DNA of 64,000 nucleotides from Hymenobacter terrenus (lineage in GTDB: Bacteria > Bacteroidota > Bacteroidia > Cytophagales > Hymenobacteraceae). A program made the position numbers and the translations under genes. Shown here piece by piece: positions 1 to 11,563 of this stretch. The notes under the pieces were generated by a model. The model made no database searches and was not told the DNA's origin. It saw only the letters and a program-made list of their open reading frames with translations. Position 1 is the stretch's first letter. Each line of letters begins with the position of its first letter. The stretch is taken from NCBI RefSeq assembly GCF_000972495.1, contig NZ_LATM01000009.1, forward strand, positions 124,001-188,000, in the 5' to 3' direction.

Positions 1-2
1 CG

Positions 3-704
3 GCCTACAACGCAACCCATAACGTGGGCGAAGTATGGGCTACCGCGTTGTGGGACTTGAACTGGCAGTTTATTTATCGCTACGGCTACAATCCAGACTT
101 TCTCGCTGCCTCCGGTGGCAACAACCAGTTCCTGAAGCTGGTGCTGGATGGCTGCAAGCTCCAAGTCTGCAACCCGGGCTTTCTTGACGGCCGCGATGCT
201 ATTCTGCGCGCCGATACGCTGTTGAACGGCGCTGCCCACTCTGCCCTCATCTGGACCATGTTTGCCCGCCGTGGCATGGGCTATAGCGCCGCGCAAGGCA
301 CCCGGGCAGTGGTAACAGGCTACCCCAATGGCCTCCCCAGCCTCAATGGCATCACGGAAGCCTTCGACATACCGCCGGGAGTTCGCCCAGCCACCATACT
401 GAACCCGGCCGTAATGCCGCTGGGTACCCAGAGCGCCAATGCTATCAATAGCAGCTTGGTGGAGGCTTATCCCAACCCCGCCCAGAACGTGCTTACTATC
501 CAGTCGCCGCTGACCAGCAAATCGGCCGTTACCGTAAGTTTAGTAAACCTCATCGGCCAAGTGGTAAGTAAGGCAACCGCAGCCGCCACCGAGCTACAGC
601 GTGGCGTTGCCATGAACACCAGTTCGCTTGCTGAAGGCCTGTACATTGTACGCGTGAAGACCAGCGAAGGCCTGTTCACCACCAAAGTACAAGTGAAGCA
701 CTAA
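3..704 (+). CDS. Secreted M36-family (fungalysin-type) metalloprotease, C-terminal part, with T9SS sorting domain (5' partial)
   Basis: The frame is open from the window edge, so only the last 233 or so residues are present. The segment HNVGEVWATALWDL, followed by FLDGRDAIL and a GMG turn, is typical of the helical C-terminal half of M36 fungalysin-type zinc proteases; the HEXXH motif would lie upstream of the window. From about base 470 the protein ends in a Por-secretion (type IX) sorting domain: YPNPAQNVL, then LVNLIGQ, then LAEGLYIVRV, and a final basic VQVKH. The protein is therefore expected to cross the outer membrane by T9SS and to be released or surface-anchored, where it would degrade protein. 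A strong terminator follows directly. The internal GTG at 24 is not the true start. Confidence 0.85.
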   Translation, partial: AYNATHNVGEVWATALWDLNWQFIYRYGYNPDFLAASGGNNQFLKLVLDGCKLQVCNPGFLDGRDAILRADTLLNGAAHSALIWTMFARRGMGYSAAQGTRAVVTGYPNGLPSLNGITEAFDIPPGVRPATILNPAVMPLGTQSANAINSSLVEAYPNPAQNVLTIQSPLTSKSAVTVSLVNLIGQVVSKATAAATELQRGVAMNTSSLAEGLYIVRVKTSEGLFTTKVQVKH

Positions 705-732
705 GCCAAAATCCGCCTCGGGCGGTTTATCA

Positions 733-770
733 AAAGGGGGCCTGGCGGTTACGCCAGGCCCCCTTTTTTA
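733..770 (+). terminator. Rho-independent terminator of the M36 protease gene
   Basis: A 12-bp perfect stem (GGGGGCCTGGCG with its complement) around a GTTA loop is followed by a run of six T. It lies 30 bases after the protease stop codon. Confidence 0.9.
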
Positions 771-809
771 ATACACTGGCCCTAACTACCATCTAATTTT
801 ATCTCTTCC

Positions 810-1241
810 ATGCTCCCTGATTCCAACTCTCACATTATCAATCAAAACCACGACGCGGCTCTCTTAGCCCTGCGCCCCATGGTGCCCGCCGACCCCGCCG
901 ATTCCGGTGCGGCTGCCACCGTTGGCGCATTTCTACACGCCACGTTGCGCCCAGTGCTCAAACAGCAAAATGCTTTGTTACTGGCCGTGGTAGCAGACTT
1001 TGTGCTCGACCACCATATTCCGCTGGCCAAAGCCAACGCAAGTGACCAGCAGCGCCTACTTGCCGAATTGCTGGGCCGCAATACCAAACTGCGCTACACG
1101 GTAGTGGGCCTGATAACCGGCTTATTCACTACCGAGGAATATGCTTTCTACCGCCAGCACCGCTCGGAAATAAATCGCCGCGTGCTGGAGCTAGCCCAGC
1201 GCCGGGTACTCGACCAAGTAGCGGCAGTGCTAGCATTGTAG
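810..1241 (+). CDS. Hypothetical protein, 143 aa, alpha-helical
   Basis: I do not recognise this family. The product has no signal peptide or membrane segment and looks mostly helical, with Leu/Ala-rich stretches (VGAFLHATLRPVLKQQNALLLAVVADF, split by polar residues) and a C-terminal helix rich in Arg and Glu (NRRVLELAQRR). It is flanked by a terminator on each side, so it is probably transcribed alone. The ATG at 810 is preceded by AT-rich DNA without a Shine-Dalgarno sequence. Codon usage matches its neighbours. It is probably a lineage-specific cytoplasmic protein. Confidence 0.6.
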   Translation: MLPDSNSHIINQNHDAALLALRPMVPADPADSGAAATVGAFLHATLRPVLKQQNALLLAVVADFVLDHHIPLAKANASDQQRLLAELLGRNTKLRYTVVGLITGLFTTEEYAFYRQHRSEINRRVLELAQRRVLDQVAAVLAL

Positions 1242-1261
1242 CACGACCGTGAATTGCAAAC

Positions 1262-1294
1262 AAAAAGGCCCGTACACTTAAGTCCGGGCCTTTT
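1262..1294. terminator. Bidirectional terminator between convergent genes
   Basis: The stem AAAAGGCCCG / CGGGCCTTTT has A and T tracts on both sides. It sits between the hypothetical gene (+) and the TerC gene (-), so it can serve both. Confidence 0.85.
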
Positions 1295-1322
1295 GGGTAT
1301 CCGCCAATCTCATTAGCCAACG

Positions 1323-2099
1323 CTAATCATACTGCGAATCGCGCAGTTGCACTGGTTTGGATTTCGACTTCTTACGCAGGCGAAGGTTCAATAGCTCCAC
1401 GGTCAGGGAGAAGGCCATGGCGAAGTAGAGATACCCTTTTTCTATTTCCTTATGGGCCGCTTCCATCACCAGCATGAAGCCAATCATGATGAGGAAGGAT
1501 AGCGCCAGCATTTTAATGGTGGGGTTATTATTCACAAAGTTTGCCACCACTCCGCTGAATGCTAGCATGATGCCCATGGCAAAAATCACGGCTGCAATCA
1601 TCACCAGTACGTTATCGACCAAGCCCACGGCTGTCAGAATAGAGTCGAAGCTGAACACTATGTCGATAACAATAATTTGCAGGATTACGCTCATCATCGT
1701 GGCATTGCCACCCTTGAGGCCCGCGTCCTCTTCTTCTCCTTGCAGCTTGGTATGAATCTCGGTGGTGCTTTTGTACATCAAAAACAAGCCTCCGGCCAAC
1801 AGGATGAGGTCGCGGCCAGTCACCCCAAATGGCTGGTCCAGCCATGGAAAGTCGGGCAAGTTGAATAAGGGCGCCCGCAGGCTCACAATCCAGGAAATGC
1901 TCAGCAGCAGGCCAACCCGAAACACAAGCGCCAGTAGCAGGCCAATAGTCCGCCCGCGGGCCTGCGACTCCTTAGCCAGCCTGTTGACAATGATGGAGAT
2001 GAAGATGATGTTGTCAATCCCTAGCACGATTTCCATGAACGTGAGGGTCAATAAACTAACCCAAGTGGCGGCGTGGGTGAATGCTCCGAAATCGTACAC
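1323..2099 (-). CDS. TerC family integral membrane protein
   Basis: The 258-residue protein has about seven hydrophobic segments. It carries the two TerC signatures: E23-IVLGIDN in the first membrane segment and VIDIVFSFDS in the middle of the protein, acidic residues in the membrane thought to bind metal ions. TerC/Alx proteins are linked to tellurite resistance and, in better-studied members, to manganese export or metal insertion during protein export. The start is GTG (reads VYDFGAF); no ATG lies upstream in frame before a stop. No ter operon partners are adjacent, so a general metal-homeostasis role is more likely than tellurite resistance. Confidence 0.85.
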   Translation of the reverse strand: MYDFGAFTHAATWVSLLTLTFMEIVLGIDNIIFISIIVNRLAKESQARGRTIGLLLALVFRVGLLLSISWIVSLRAPLFNLPDFPWLDQPFGVTGRDLILLAGGLFLMYKSTTEIHTKLQGEEEDAGLKGGNATMMSVILQIIVIDIVFSFDSILTAVGLVDNVLVMIAAVIFAMGIMLAFSGVVANFVNNNPTIKMLALSFLIMIGFMLVMEAAHKEIEKGYLYFAMAFSLTVELLNLRLRKKSKSKPVQLRDSQYD

Positions 2100-2107
2100 G
2101 AGGAAGA

Positions 2108-2187
2108 GTTATGAATTATGAGTTGTTGGGAGAACTGATAAATAAGAAAGCGGAGGAATTATTAAGCAAAACTCATAATTCATAATT
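2108..2187. repeat. AT-rich hairpin between terC and yajQ genes
   Basis: Two arms of about 16-18 bases (ATGAATTATGAGTT at 2111-2124 and its complement at 2171-2184) enclose about 45 bases. The arms match the ACTCATAATTCAT type of intergenic inverted repeat. It lies between two genes read in the same direction and could act as an attenuating or processing hairpin. Confidence 0.6.
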
Positions 2188-2192
2188 TCCAA

Positions 2193-2684
2193 CTAGCTTT
2201 TCATATTCACGAACTGCAGGGGCAGACCAATGTCAGCTTTACGCAATACGGCGATGGCAGCCTGCAAGTCATCGATTTTTTTGGCCGAGACGCGCACTTG
2301 GTCGTCTTGCATTTGGGCTTCCACTTTCACCTTGGCATCTTTGATGACCTTGATGATTTTGCGGCCAAAATCCTTGTCTACACCGGCGCGCACCTTGATG
2401 GTTTTCTTAACCAAGTTGCCGCTGGGCTGCTCATCCGCCGTAAAATCGAGACTGGTCCCATCGATGCCTTGCTTCACCACCCGGCCCAGCAGAATGTCTT
2501 CTAAGGCCTTGATGCGCATCGAATTTTCGGAAGATAGAAGAATGGTATTTTCCTTTTTATTTAGCTCGATGCCGCCCTTGGTGTCGCGCAGGTCGTAGCG
2601 GGTCTGGAGTTCTTTTTGAGCCGTATTCACCGCATTTTCCAGGGTTTGCGGGTCTACTTTACTCACGATATCGAAGGATGCCAT
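2193..2684 (-). CDS. YajQ family nucleotide (cyclic di-GMP)-binding protein
   Basis: The 163-residue length and the sequence fit the YajQ (DUF520) family end to end: MASFDIVSKVD at the N terminus, ELQTRYDLRDTKGGIEL, the central EDILLGRVVKQGID, and VRVSAKKIDDLQAAIAVLR near the C terminus. The family has two ferredoxin-like folds. Members bind nucleotides or tRNA, and a Xanthomonas member binds cyclic di-GMP and acts as a transcriptional coregulator. The protein is cytoplasmic. It lies about 95 bases upstream of terC in the same direction with an AT-rich hairpin between them. What ligand this one binds cannot be told from the sequence. Confidence 0.9.
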   Translation of the reverse strand: MASFDIVSKVDPQTLENAVNTAQKELQTRYDLRDTKGGIELNKKENTILLSSENSMRIKALEDILLGRVVKQGIDGTSLDFTADEQPSGNLVKKTIKVRAGVDKDFGRKIIKVIKDAKVKVEAQMQDDQVRVSAKKIDDLQAAIAVLRKADIGLPLQFVNMKS

Positions 2685-2789
2685 AGCGGGGTCGGGGGTA
2701 GTTTTGAAAGAGAAACCGGCGGCAGCCGGGGCGTAAAGGTAATAATCCGAATCGGCCGCACTTGCGTTTTGTTGCCCATGGCTCTGCTT

Positions 2790-3222
2790 AAGCCTCTACC
2801 CACGCCTATCTGGTCACCCAGCCTGTTGAGTGGCGGGCCTACTACGTCTTACGCTGCGCCAGCCTTGCCAGCAGCCTCCCCCGCTGCCCTGCCGATACTG
2901 AGTCCACTACCATTCATGCCCTGCTACCAGCCGTTGCGGGCCATGAGGAGCCCCCCAGAACAGCACTGACCGTGGGCATGCTATTCGTCAAGGAAAAATC
3001 CGGTTCATGGCGGTAGCCTCACCAGTAGCTGGCACTGGCTTGGGCAGTTCAACGGTAGAATATTTGGAAAACCAAGTAAGGACAGCAGGTCTAGCCCAAA
3101 TCATTTTGCATGCCCGCAAAGTAGCGGTCGGCTTTTACGAGAAATACGACTATGCGATAATATTGCCTTCTCACACGATGTTGGGAGTGCTGCGGCATTT
3201 TCTGATGCGTAAGCAGCTATGA
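2790..3222 (+). pseudogene. Frameshifted GNAT-family N-acetyltransferase
   Basis: Two frames together make one acetyltransferase. In the frame through 2807-2965 the translation reads YLVTQPVEWRAYYVLR, then a Pro-rich stretch and DTESTTIHALL, like the N-terminal half of small GNAT enzymes. From about 2970 the similarity continues in another frame: IRFMAVAS, then GTGLGSSTVEYLENQ (a degenerate acetyl-CoA-binding motif A) and HARKVAVGFYEKYDYAI, ending HFLMRKQL at 3222. The frames do not join without an indel near 2960-2985, and the first half has no clear start codon. A living function is unlikely. The downstream ORF from 3007 alone (71 residues) lacks half the fold. Confidence 0.75.
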
Positions 3223-3269
3223 GAGAGTTTGGGGAGTACTTGTATGTTTATACTTACCTCAAAGTAAGC

Positions 3270-3571
3270 TTAGAATTTTTCTTTACTACGCCACAAGTCA
3301 CCGTACAGACGGAAGTCACCAAGCAGCGAAAACCACGGGTGCTGAAATGTGGCTGACCGGTTGTACTCTACGAAGAAATGACCAACCCAGGCAAAACCAT
3401 AAGCGGCCACGATACCCACTGTCAGCCCCACCGGCCAGTGACGCATAACAGCGCAAAGCAGATTATAAACAAGGTAGTACCCACAAAATGCAGTATCCGC
3501 CTGCCACGTTGGCTATGCTCGCGTAAATAGCGTGGATAAAACTCGGCGAACGCAAGAGGCAAAGCAGACAT
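3270..3571 (-). pseudogene. Frameshifted Mpo1-like (DUF962) membrane protein gene
   Basis: Reading from the ATG at 3571 gives MSALPLAFAEFYPRYL, then HFVGTTLFIICFALL and TGRWG, then a TGA. Shifting frame at the run of G (plus-strand 3426-3430) restores LTVGIVAAYGFAWVGHFF, then EYNRSATFQHP and LLGDFRLYGDLW to the stop at 3270. This is the whole roughly 100-residue DUF962/Mpo1-like family, including HFVGT, the WVGHFFxE motif and the NRPAT-like segment. The repaired length is 100 codons, so a single missing base in the homopolymer explains the break. A sequencing error is possible. Mpo1 in yeast is a dioxygenase in fatty acid alpha-oxidation. Confidence 0.8.
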
Positions 3572-3689
3572 ATGTTCTGGTGAAAATTGATGTCGCCCAA
3601 TAATTGGTAATCGGTTTCAATAGATAAAACGGATTTTTTTTGAAAATTGCTGTCCCAAATACACTTCTTTTTCCTTCGTCTCCACCCTC

Positions 3690-4169
3690 GTGTCCGATAC
3701 TCTCCCCGCTGCTTCCAATCTGGCTGCTATGGTAGCGGCTTACGACCAGATGAACCATTACAGCCGGACCAACGGCATGGCTTTCAATGTGCCAGCCCCT
3801 GGTCAAGCCGAATATCGCATGACGATTCGCGAGGAGCACCTGTCATCGCCCAATACCTGCCACGGCGGGGTGCTCGCTGGCTTGATGGATGCTGCCCTGG
3901 GCGCCGCCGCACTCTCGTTAGCCTTTAACAATCTGGAGTTCGTTTCGACGGTTGAATTCAAGATGAACTACTTGCACGCTGTTCATCTACACGATGTACT
4001 GTTGGCCAAAGGTGTGGTCGACCACACTGGCAATACGCTGATAGTTAGCAGTTGTGTAATTTACCGGGAGGTAGCCGGGCAGGAGGACGTGGCAGTAGCT
4101 CGCGGCCTTGGTACCTTCAACCGTTACCCAGCCAATAAACGAGATTTTGCTAAGCTAATGCTGCAATAA
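3690..4169 (+). CDS. PaaI-like hotdog-fold thioesterase
   Basis: The 159-residue protein has a single hotdog domain. The segment NTCHGGVLAGLMDAALGAAA is the family signature (HGG plus the central helix), followed by TVEFKMNYLHAV and a GN-TLIVSSCVIY strand. Such enzymes hydrolyse acyl-CoA thioesters, often phenylacetyl-CoA or other dead-end intermediates, in the cytoplasm. The start is GTG at 3690; the ATG at 3729 is a possible alternative but would remove the first helix. It is transcribed alone, with a terminator downstream. The true substrate is unknown and no phenylacetate genes are near. Confidence 0.8.
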   Translation: MSDTLPAASNLAAMVAAYDQMNHYSRTNGMAFNVPAPGQAEYRMTIREEHLSSPNTCHGGVLAGLMDAALGAAALSLAFNNLEFVSTVEFKMNYLHAVHLHDVLLAKGVVDHTGNTLIVSSCVIYREVAGQEDVAVARGLGTFNRYPANKRDFAKLMLQ

Positions 4170-4262
4170 CTGTTCTTCAATGCAAGAATAGCTGCACGTT
4201 GCATAATTATAATAGCCACCAACTTTCTATTATAGCTGGTATAGCAGGATTTTGTTCGACAA

Positions 4263-4300
4263 TCAAAAGCCCCGACTCTGAACTGAGCCGGGGCCTTTGA
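4263..4300. terminator. Bidirectional terminator
   Basis: The stem TCAAAAGCCCCG / CGGGGCCTTTGA, with near-perfect pairing, separates the thioesterase gene (+) from the NYN-domain gene (-). Confidence 0.8.
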
Positions 4301-4359
4301 TACTGCAAAGCGCACGTTACGAGACGAATTGCTCCAGTCTATGTTTAATGATGAATGAC

Positions 4360-5370
4360 TTATAGGTCAGCCGTAGCGGCGTGAATGCCAATGCTTTCAT
4401 ATTCGTCCTCGCCTTCGCCCAACTGCGGAGCTGCTACTTTGCGCACGTTGCGGGCGCAATCTTCGTCGCGGTGGTTGCGACCAACGGTAAATTCAACCCA
4501 ATCGCCTTCGCGCAGATCGTTGAAGTCACCTTCGGTAAGGTCGGCGTAGCTGAAGAATAGGTTGTTAGGCGGCATCACAACGAAGCCGAAACCGTTTTTC
4601 AGATTTTTGATGGTGCTTATGCCCATGGTGCCTACAGGGCCAGCGGCGGTGGGGCCGGTGGGGCGCACCAGCTTGGGCGCAGAGGCTGTGCTAGGCGCAA
4701 AAGCTGCCGGCTCTAACTGGTTAACGAACAATGCTTCTACCACTTCGTCCTGCTCCTGCAGCCCACGGTCGATGACATCGTGCATGGCGACTGGGTAAGT
4801 TACCTGCTCCAGCAGTTGCTGTGAAGCACGGGTAACGCGGGTTTCGCCCTTGAAATCTTCGTATTTAAAATCCCAATTTAACAGCATTACGCGGGTACCC
4901 ACGGTGTTGAGCTTGCGGATGAGAGGGACATAGTCACTGTCGCCGGCAATGAGCACTACTACGTCAAGGGCCTTGTGCAGAGCCAATTCCAGGGCTTCTA
5001 GCGAAAGCCACACGTCGATGCCTTTTTCCTGGAGGCGGCCATCGCGGGTTTTAAGCGCCATATAGTGGGTCTGCACACCTAGATTCATCAAAATATCGTC
5101 GAGCAGACGGTCGTGGAAGAGCCGGTCTTTGTCACGGGCTTCAGTGGCCGACAGACGCCCCCGGAAAAAGTGAGCATCAGTAATTTGCGCCAACCGCACA
5201 TCTACATCCTCTTCCTCAGCCACTTGGTGACGAATATACTCATGTAGCCCTTCCAAGCTAATCCGCGCTTTGCGCTCGTGCTGGAAATAGTAATAATCGC
5301 TGATTTTTAAGAAATAGTTGCCGTCATAGAAGACACCAACCCGAATCAAGGGGCTGTTCATCTGATTCAT
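4360..5370 (-). CDS. NYN-domain (PIN-like) ribonuclease with C-terminal cold-shock-like domain
   Basis: Residues 8-190 form a NYN (DUF88/LabA-type) domain: VGVFYDGNYF with D16 and N18, EKGIDV with D118, and IAGDSDYVPLI with D143 and D145, the acidic residues expected to bind metal for RNA cleavage. A linker rich in Pro, Ala and Thr spans about 215-250. Residues 250-325 (IKNLKNGFGFVVMPPNNLFFSYADL, broken here as IKNLKNGFGFV then FFSYADL) resemble a cold-shock/S1-like nucleic-acid-binding barrel. The protein is therefore probably a cytoplasmic RNase with its own RNA-binding module. It is transcribed alone. A second in-frame Met four codons in is an equally good start. Confidence 0.8.
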   Translation of the reverse strand: MNQMNSPLIRVGVFYDGNYFLKISDYYYFQHERKARISLEGLHEYIRHQVAEEEDVDVRLAQITDAHFFRGRLSATEARDKDRLFHDRLLDDILMNLGVQTHYMALKTRDGRLQEKGIDVWLSLEALELALHKALDVVVLIAGDSDYVPLIRKLNTVGTRVMLLNWDFKYEDFKGETRVTRASQQLLEQVTYPVAMHDVIDRGLQEQDEVVEALFVNQLEPAAFAPSTASAPKLVRPTGPTAAGPVGTMGISTIKNLKNGFGFVVMPPNNLFFSYADLTEGDFNDLREGDWVEFTVGRNHRDEDCARNVRKVAAPQLGEGEDEYESIGIHAATADL

Positions 5371-5761
5371 GGTTATGAGGTTAGGTAAGAGTTAGAAAAG
5401 TGTTCAGGTGGGACAAAATGTGCGGATTGGGTAGAACTATCACGATACAAAGGCTCAATTATACCCTGCCGAATCGTGGTAGTTGGTATAGTGCTATTCG
5501 GGTGGGTGACGTGGCCTAATAGTGGCTGCACCCTTATGGATTTTGTGTAAACTGTTTTTTATTTAGATCAACACTCGGTCTGGTTAATTAGAAACGCAGA
5601 ATAATAGCACGAATCAATACAACTGTAGACCTAATATGTTGGGATATCTGCTGCGAAGCTAATGGTCTAGGCTGACTTATGCAACAGTTGTGGCCAACGC
5701 TGTGATGTTGCTACTGACCAAGACGGCTGATTATTGCCTAATAAAAATGCCAAACAGACGG
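5371..5761. other. Intergenic region, 391 bp, nothing identified
   Basis: The stretch is AT-richer than its neighbours and has several stop codons in every frame. It must contain the promoter of the NYN-domain gene (minus strand, at its left end). I see no conserved protein fragment, RNA gene or strong hairpin. Confidence 0.5.
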
Positions 5762-6502
5762 CTAGAATCCGATGCGTCCTACTACTAAGCCCAGCACTAA
5801 TAAGCCGTAGCCAGCACAAATAGCCACTTCCAGCATGTTGCCAGTGGCTGAGCCAGTGCTAATAAGCGGGACTTTAAAGGAGTATCCCAAAATGGGCAAA
5901 AACCATCTAACCCCGGCCTTTGTCATAGTATCAGCCAATAAATGAGAAGCATAACCACCACCTGCAAAGAGGGCTATCCCGTGCCAACCGAGATGCTGTG
6001 CAGCAAGGTGGCCAATGTAAGTCCAAAGTGCAGTGGCCCAAATAGTGTGCGTCCAGGAGCGGTGCGAGGTGAAAGGTGCCAACGCTACAAACGTCCCTAA
6101 TAGACTCAGCCACAATTGCTCGGTATACAGGCCTGCTACTACCGTGCCCAGTCCCGTGAACAGCAGCGCCAGCCGGCGCGCCGACCCGCCCTGCATCCCT
6201 ACACCAATCAGCCCAAAGGCTAAGGCCACGGTATAACACAGCCGCTGCTCGGAGCCGGGCCGGAGTTGCAGATAGGCATACCCGGCAATGACCAAGGCAC
6301 CTGCGGCAAAGGCCCAGCGCACATAGTTCTGAGTAAATCCCAAACGCTTGCTCAGGCGGCTTTCGGGGTGGTCGAGGTCGGGGGCAAGGCTGGAGAAGCC
6401 GGCCAGGGCAATACCGGGTAGTGAAAACGGAATACCGGGCACCAGTCCGGCGATGGCCACACCAGTGATGAGGCCGATAGCTAAATGAGAAGAACCGCGC
6501 AT
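5762..6502 (-). CDS. YdjM-like membrane-bound metal-dependent hydrolase (DUF457)
   Basis: The 246-residue protein starts MRGSSHLAIGLITGVAIAG and continues SLAPDLDHPESRLSKRLG, the DUF457/YdjM signature in which His and Asp residues lie close to the first membrane helices. HRSWTHTIWATALW and YASHLLADTMTKAGVRWFLP are the other conserved blocks, each with His and Asp that could bind metal. Five to six hydrophobic segments are visible, so it is an inner-membrane protein. E. coli YdjM is SOS-induced and of unknown biochemical role. A gene of unrelated strand and function lies on each side. Confidence 0.85.
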   Translation of the reverse strand: MRGSSHLAIGLITGVAIAGLVPGIPFSLPGIALAGFSSLAPDLDHPESRLSKRLGFTQNYVRWAFAAGALVIAGYAYLQLRPGSEQRLCYTVALAFGLIGVGMQGGSARRLALLFTGLGTVVAGLYTEQLWLSLLGTFVALAPFTSHRSWTHTIWATALWTYIGHLAAQHLGWHGIALFAGGGYASHLLADTMTKAGVRWFLPILGYSFKVPLISTGSATGNMLEVAICAGYGLLVLGLVVGRIGF

Positions 6503-6816
6503 TTTTAGTTATTAGTCACTCGTTATCAATGATTAATTCACTCTGTTGTAGTAATTTCAAGGGAGGAGCATTTACCGTCCGTATTCCGATTTTTCGGACT
6601 GTTTATCTTGTGCCCCTTGAAGCTTCACTAGGTAAGCGTTGCACAAGGACAATGAAACAGTTCTAAAAATTAATAACGAACAGCTGGCAACCATCCGCGA
6701 AGCTACGTGCGCGCCGGAAACCTTCCCGTGGTCTCTGCTGTATCCTTAGCCGCCGCCCGACCGGAGACTATCCCGGCCGGGCTACTGCATTTGTCCCGCA
6801 CCAGTAAAACCTTCCT
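6503..6816. other. Divergent intergenic region, 314 bp
   Basis: It separates the YdjM-like gene (-) from mfd (+) and must hold both promoters. The left half is AT-rich. No clear TANNTTTG box at a fixed distance from either start, no hairpin and no coding remnant was recognised. Confidence 0.4.
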
Positions 6817-10233
<3,417 letters not shown>

Positions 10234-10423
10234 GTGAAGAACCCCACCCCCGGCCCCTTTCCGAAAGAGAGGCGAGCCTAGAGCAGTTTTGGGGTTAGTA
10301 TGGCGTCGCCCGATACACAAAGGACAAAACCGCGCGAGGCTGAACAGTAGCTTTTTCAGGAACGGTTGGAGGCTAAATGCCGTAAAGGATATTATTACTT
10401 TCCGCATTTCAAATTCAGTTTTT

Positions 10424-10765
10424 ATGAAAAAGCTCCTCATCCTGGCCGCTCTGGCGGCTGGCAATAGCGCCGCTTCGGCGCAAACGCCACGCTCTCGGGA
10501 GGGCTCCAGCTCGGCGGCTGAGCGCGCATCCACTCATACCTCGGCCAGCCCAGCTGCCAGCCCTATCACCGTAGCGCCCAACACTTCACCGGCCAAGGGG
10601 CAGCGCACCGGGAAGCCCATCAACACGGCCCCCGCCACGGGCCCGACCCGGGCCTCGCGCTCTAGCTCGACGGCCAAGTCGGCGGTCCAGGGTGGCGCTA
10701 CTGGCAGCAGCAACATCGAAAGCGTCAGCAAAGGCTCGAATAATTCGCCGGCCCCGAAGAAATAA
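10424..10765 (+). CDS. Small secreted Ser/Thr/Ala-rich protein of unknown function
   Basis: The 113-residue product has a signal peptide (MKKLLILAALAAGNSAASAQ, cleavage after the final Ala-Gln region) followed by a low-complexity chain of Ser, Thr, Ala, Pro and Gly, with almost no hydrophobic core. It is probably an unstructured periplasmic or surface protein. The ATG at 10424 was chosen over the upstream in-frame codons because it begins the signal peptide. A GC-rich terminator follows the stop codon. No family is recognised. Confidence 0.65.
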   Translation: MKKLLILAALAAGNSAASAQTPRSREGSSSAAERASTHTSASPAASPITVAPNTSPAKGQRTGKPINTAPATGPTRASRSSSTAKSAVQGGATGSSNIESVSKGSNNSPAPKK

Positions 10766-10792
10766 GACGCTCCGTACACCATTGGATTGAAG

Positions 10793-10830
10793 CCGGCCCG
10801 TCGCAGCAGCGACGGGCCGGGCTTATTTTT
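10793..10830 (+). terminator. Terminator after the small secreted protein
   Basis: The stem GGCCCGTCGC / GCGACGGGCC with a short loop is followed by a T-rich stretch (TTATTTTT). Confidence 0.8.
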
Positions 10831-10868
10831 GACCGCGTCGGTCCTCCTCCTGCCCTTTTCTGCTGCGT

Positions 10869-11558
10869 ATGCGAGTTCTTATCCTGTTGTTGTTATTGGC
10901 GTCGGCCGCCCTGTCGGCAGTTGGCCAAACCGGGCTCAACACCGGCCTGAAACGAGAGTTGGACAGCATATATACCGTTGACCAGCGGTGGCGGAGTATG
11001 CTGTTTGACCCACGCATCAGCCGACGGTCCGACTCACTAGCTGCGGTGCTGGGGGTGCCCCGGAAGGACCTCACTGGATATATTTCCCGCCGGATGTTGC
11101 AAACTGATTCGACCAATCAGGTCCGAGTGAGAGCTATTCTGAAGCAGCACGGCTACCCTGGCAAGTCTTTAGTAGGCGAACCTACCAACGAGGCCACTTG
11201 GTACGTCATCCAGCACTCGAAGGATATTAAGGCTTACCTACCACTCATCAAAAAAGCCGCTAATAAAGGCGAACTGCCCTCTTACTTATACGGCCAGATG
11301 CTGGACCGCCAGTTGCTGCGCGACGGCAAGGAGCAGCTATATGGCACCCAGGCCCTCGGGTACACCGTGACCAACCCCACCACTGGCCGGCGCGAGCCTC
11401 AGGCACCCTTCATTTGGCCTATCAAGAACCCACAGCAAGTGAACCAGCGGCGCCAAAAGGCCGGCTTCAAGACCACCGTGGAGCAAAATGCGGCCGGCCT
11501 GGGCATTGAATACCGCATTGTGACGCTGGAAGACGTTGCTAAAATGCCTAAAAAGTAA
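10869..11558 (+). CDS. Exported DUF6624 family protein
   Basis: The 229-residue protein has a signal peptide (MRVLILLLLLASAALSAVGQ). The body contains HGYPGKSLVGEPTNEATWYVIQH and QMLDRQLLRDGKEQLYGTQ, the two conserved blocks I associate with DUF6624, a family frequent in Bacteroidota and of unknown function. The LDR...GKxQLYGTQ block is well conserved. It is expected in the periplasm. The gene ends five bases before the elaA-like gene, so the two probably share a transcript, although no functional link is evident. Confidence 0.75.
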   Translation: MRVLILLLLLASAALSAVGQTGLNTGLKRELDSIYTVDQRWRSMLFDPRISRRSDSLAAVLGVPRKDLTGYISRRMLQTDSTNQVRVRAILKQHGYPGKSLVGEPTNEATWYVIQHSKDIKAYLPLIKKAANKGELPSYLYGQMLDRQLLRDGKEQLYGTQALGYTVTNPTTGRREPQAPFIWPIKNPQQVNQRRQKAGFKTTVEQNAAGLGIEYRIVTLEDVAKMPKK

Positions 11559-11563
11559 CTGTT

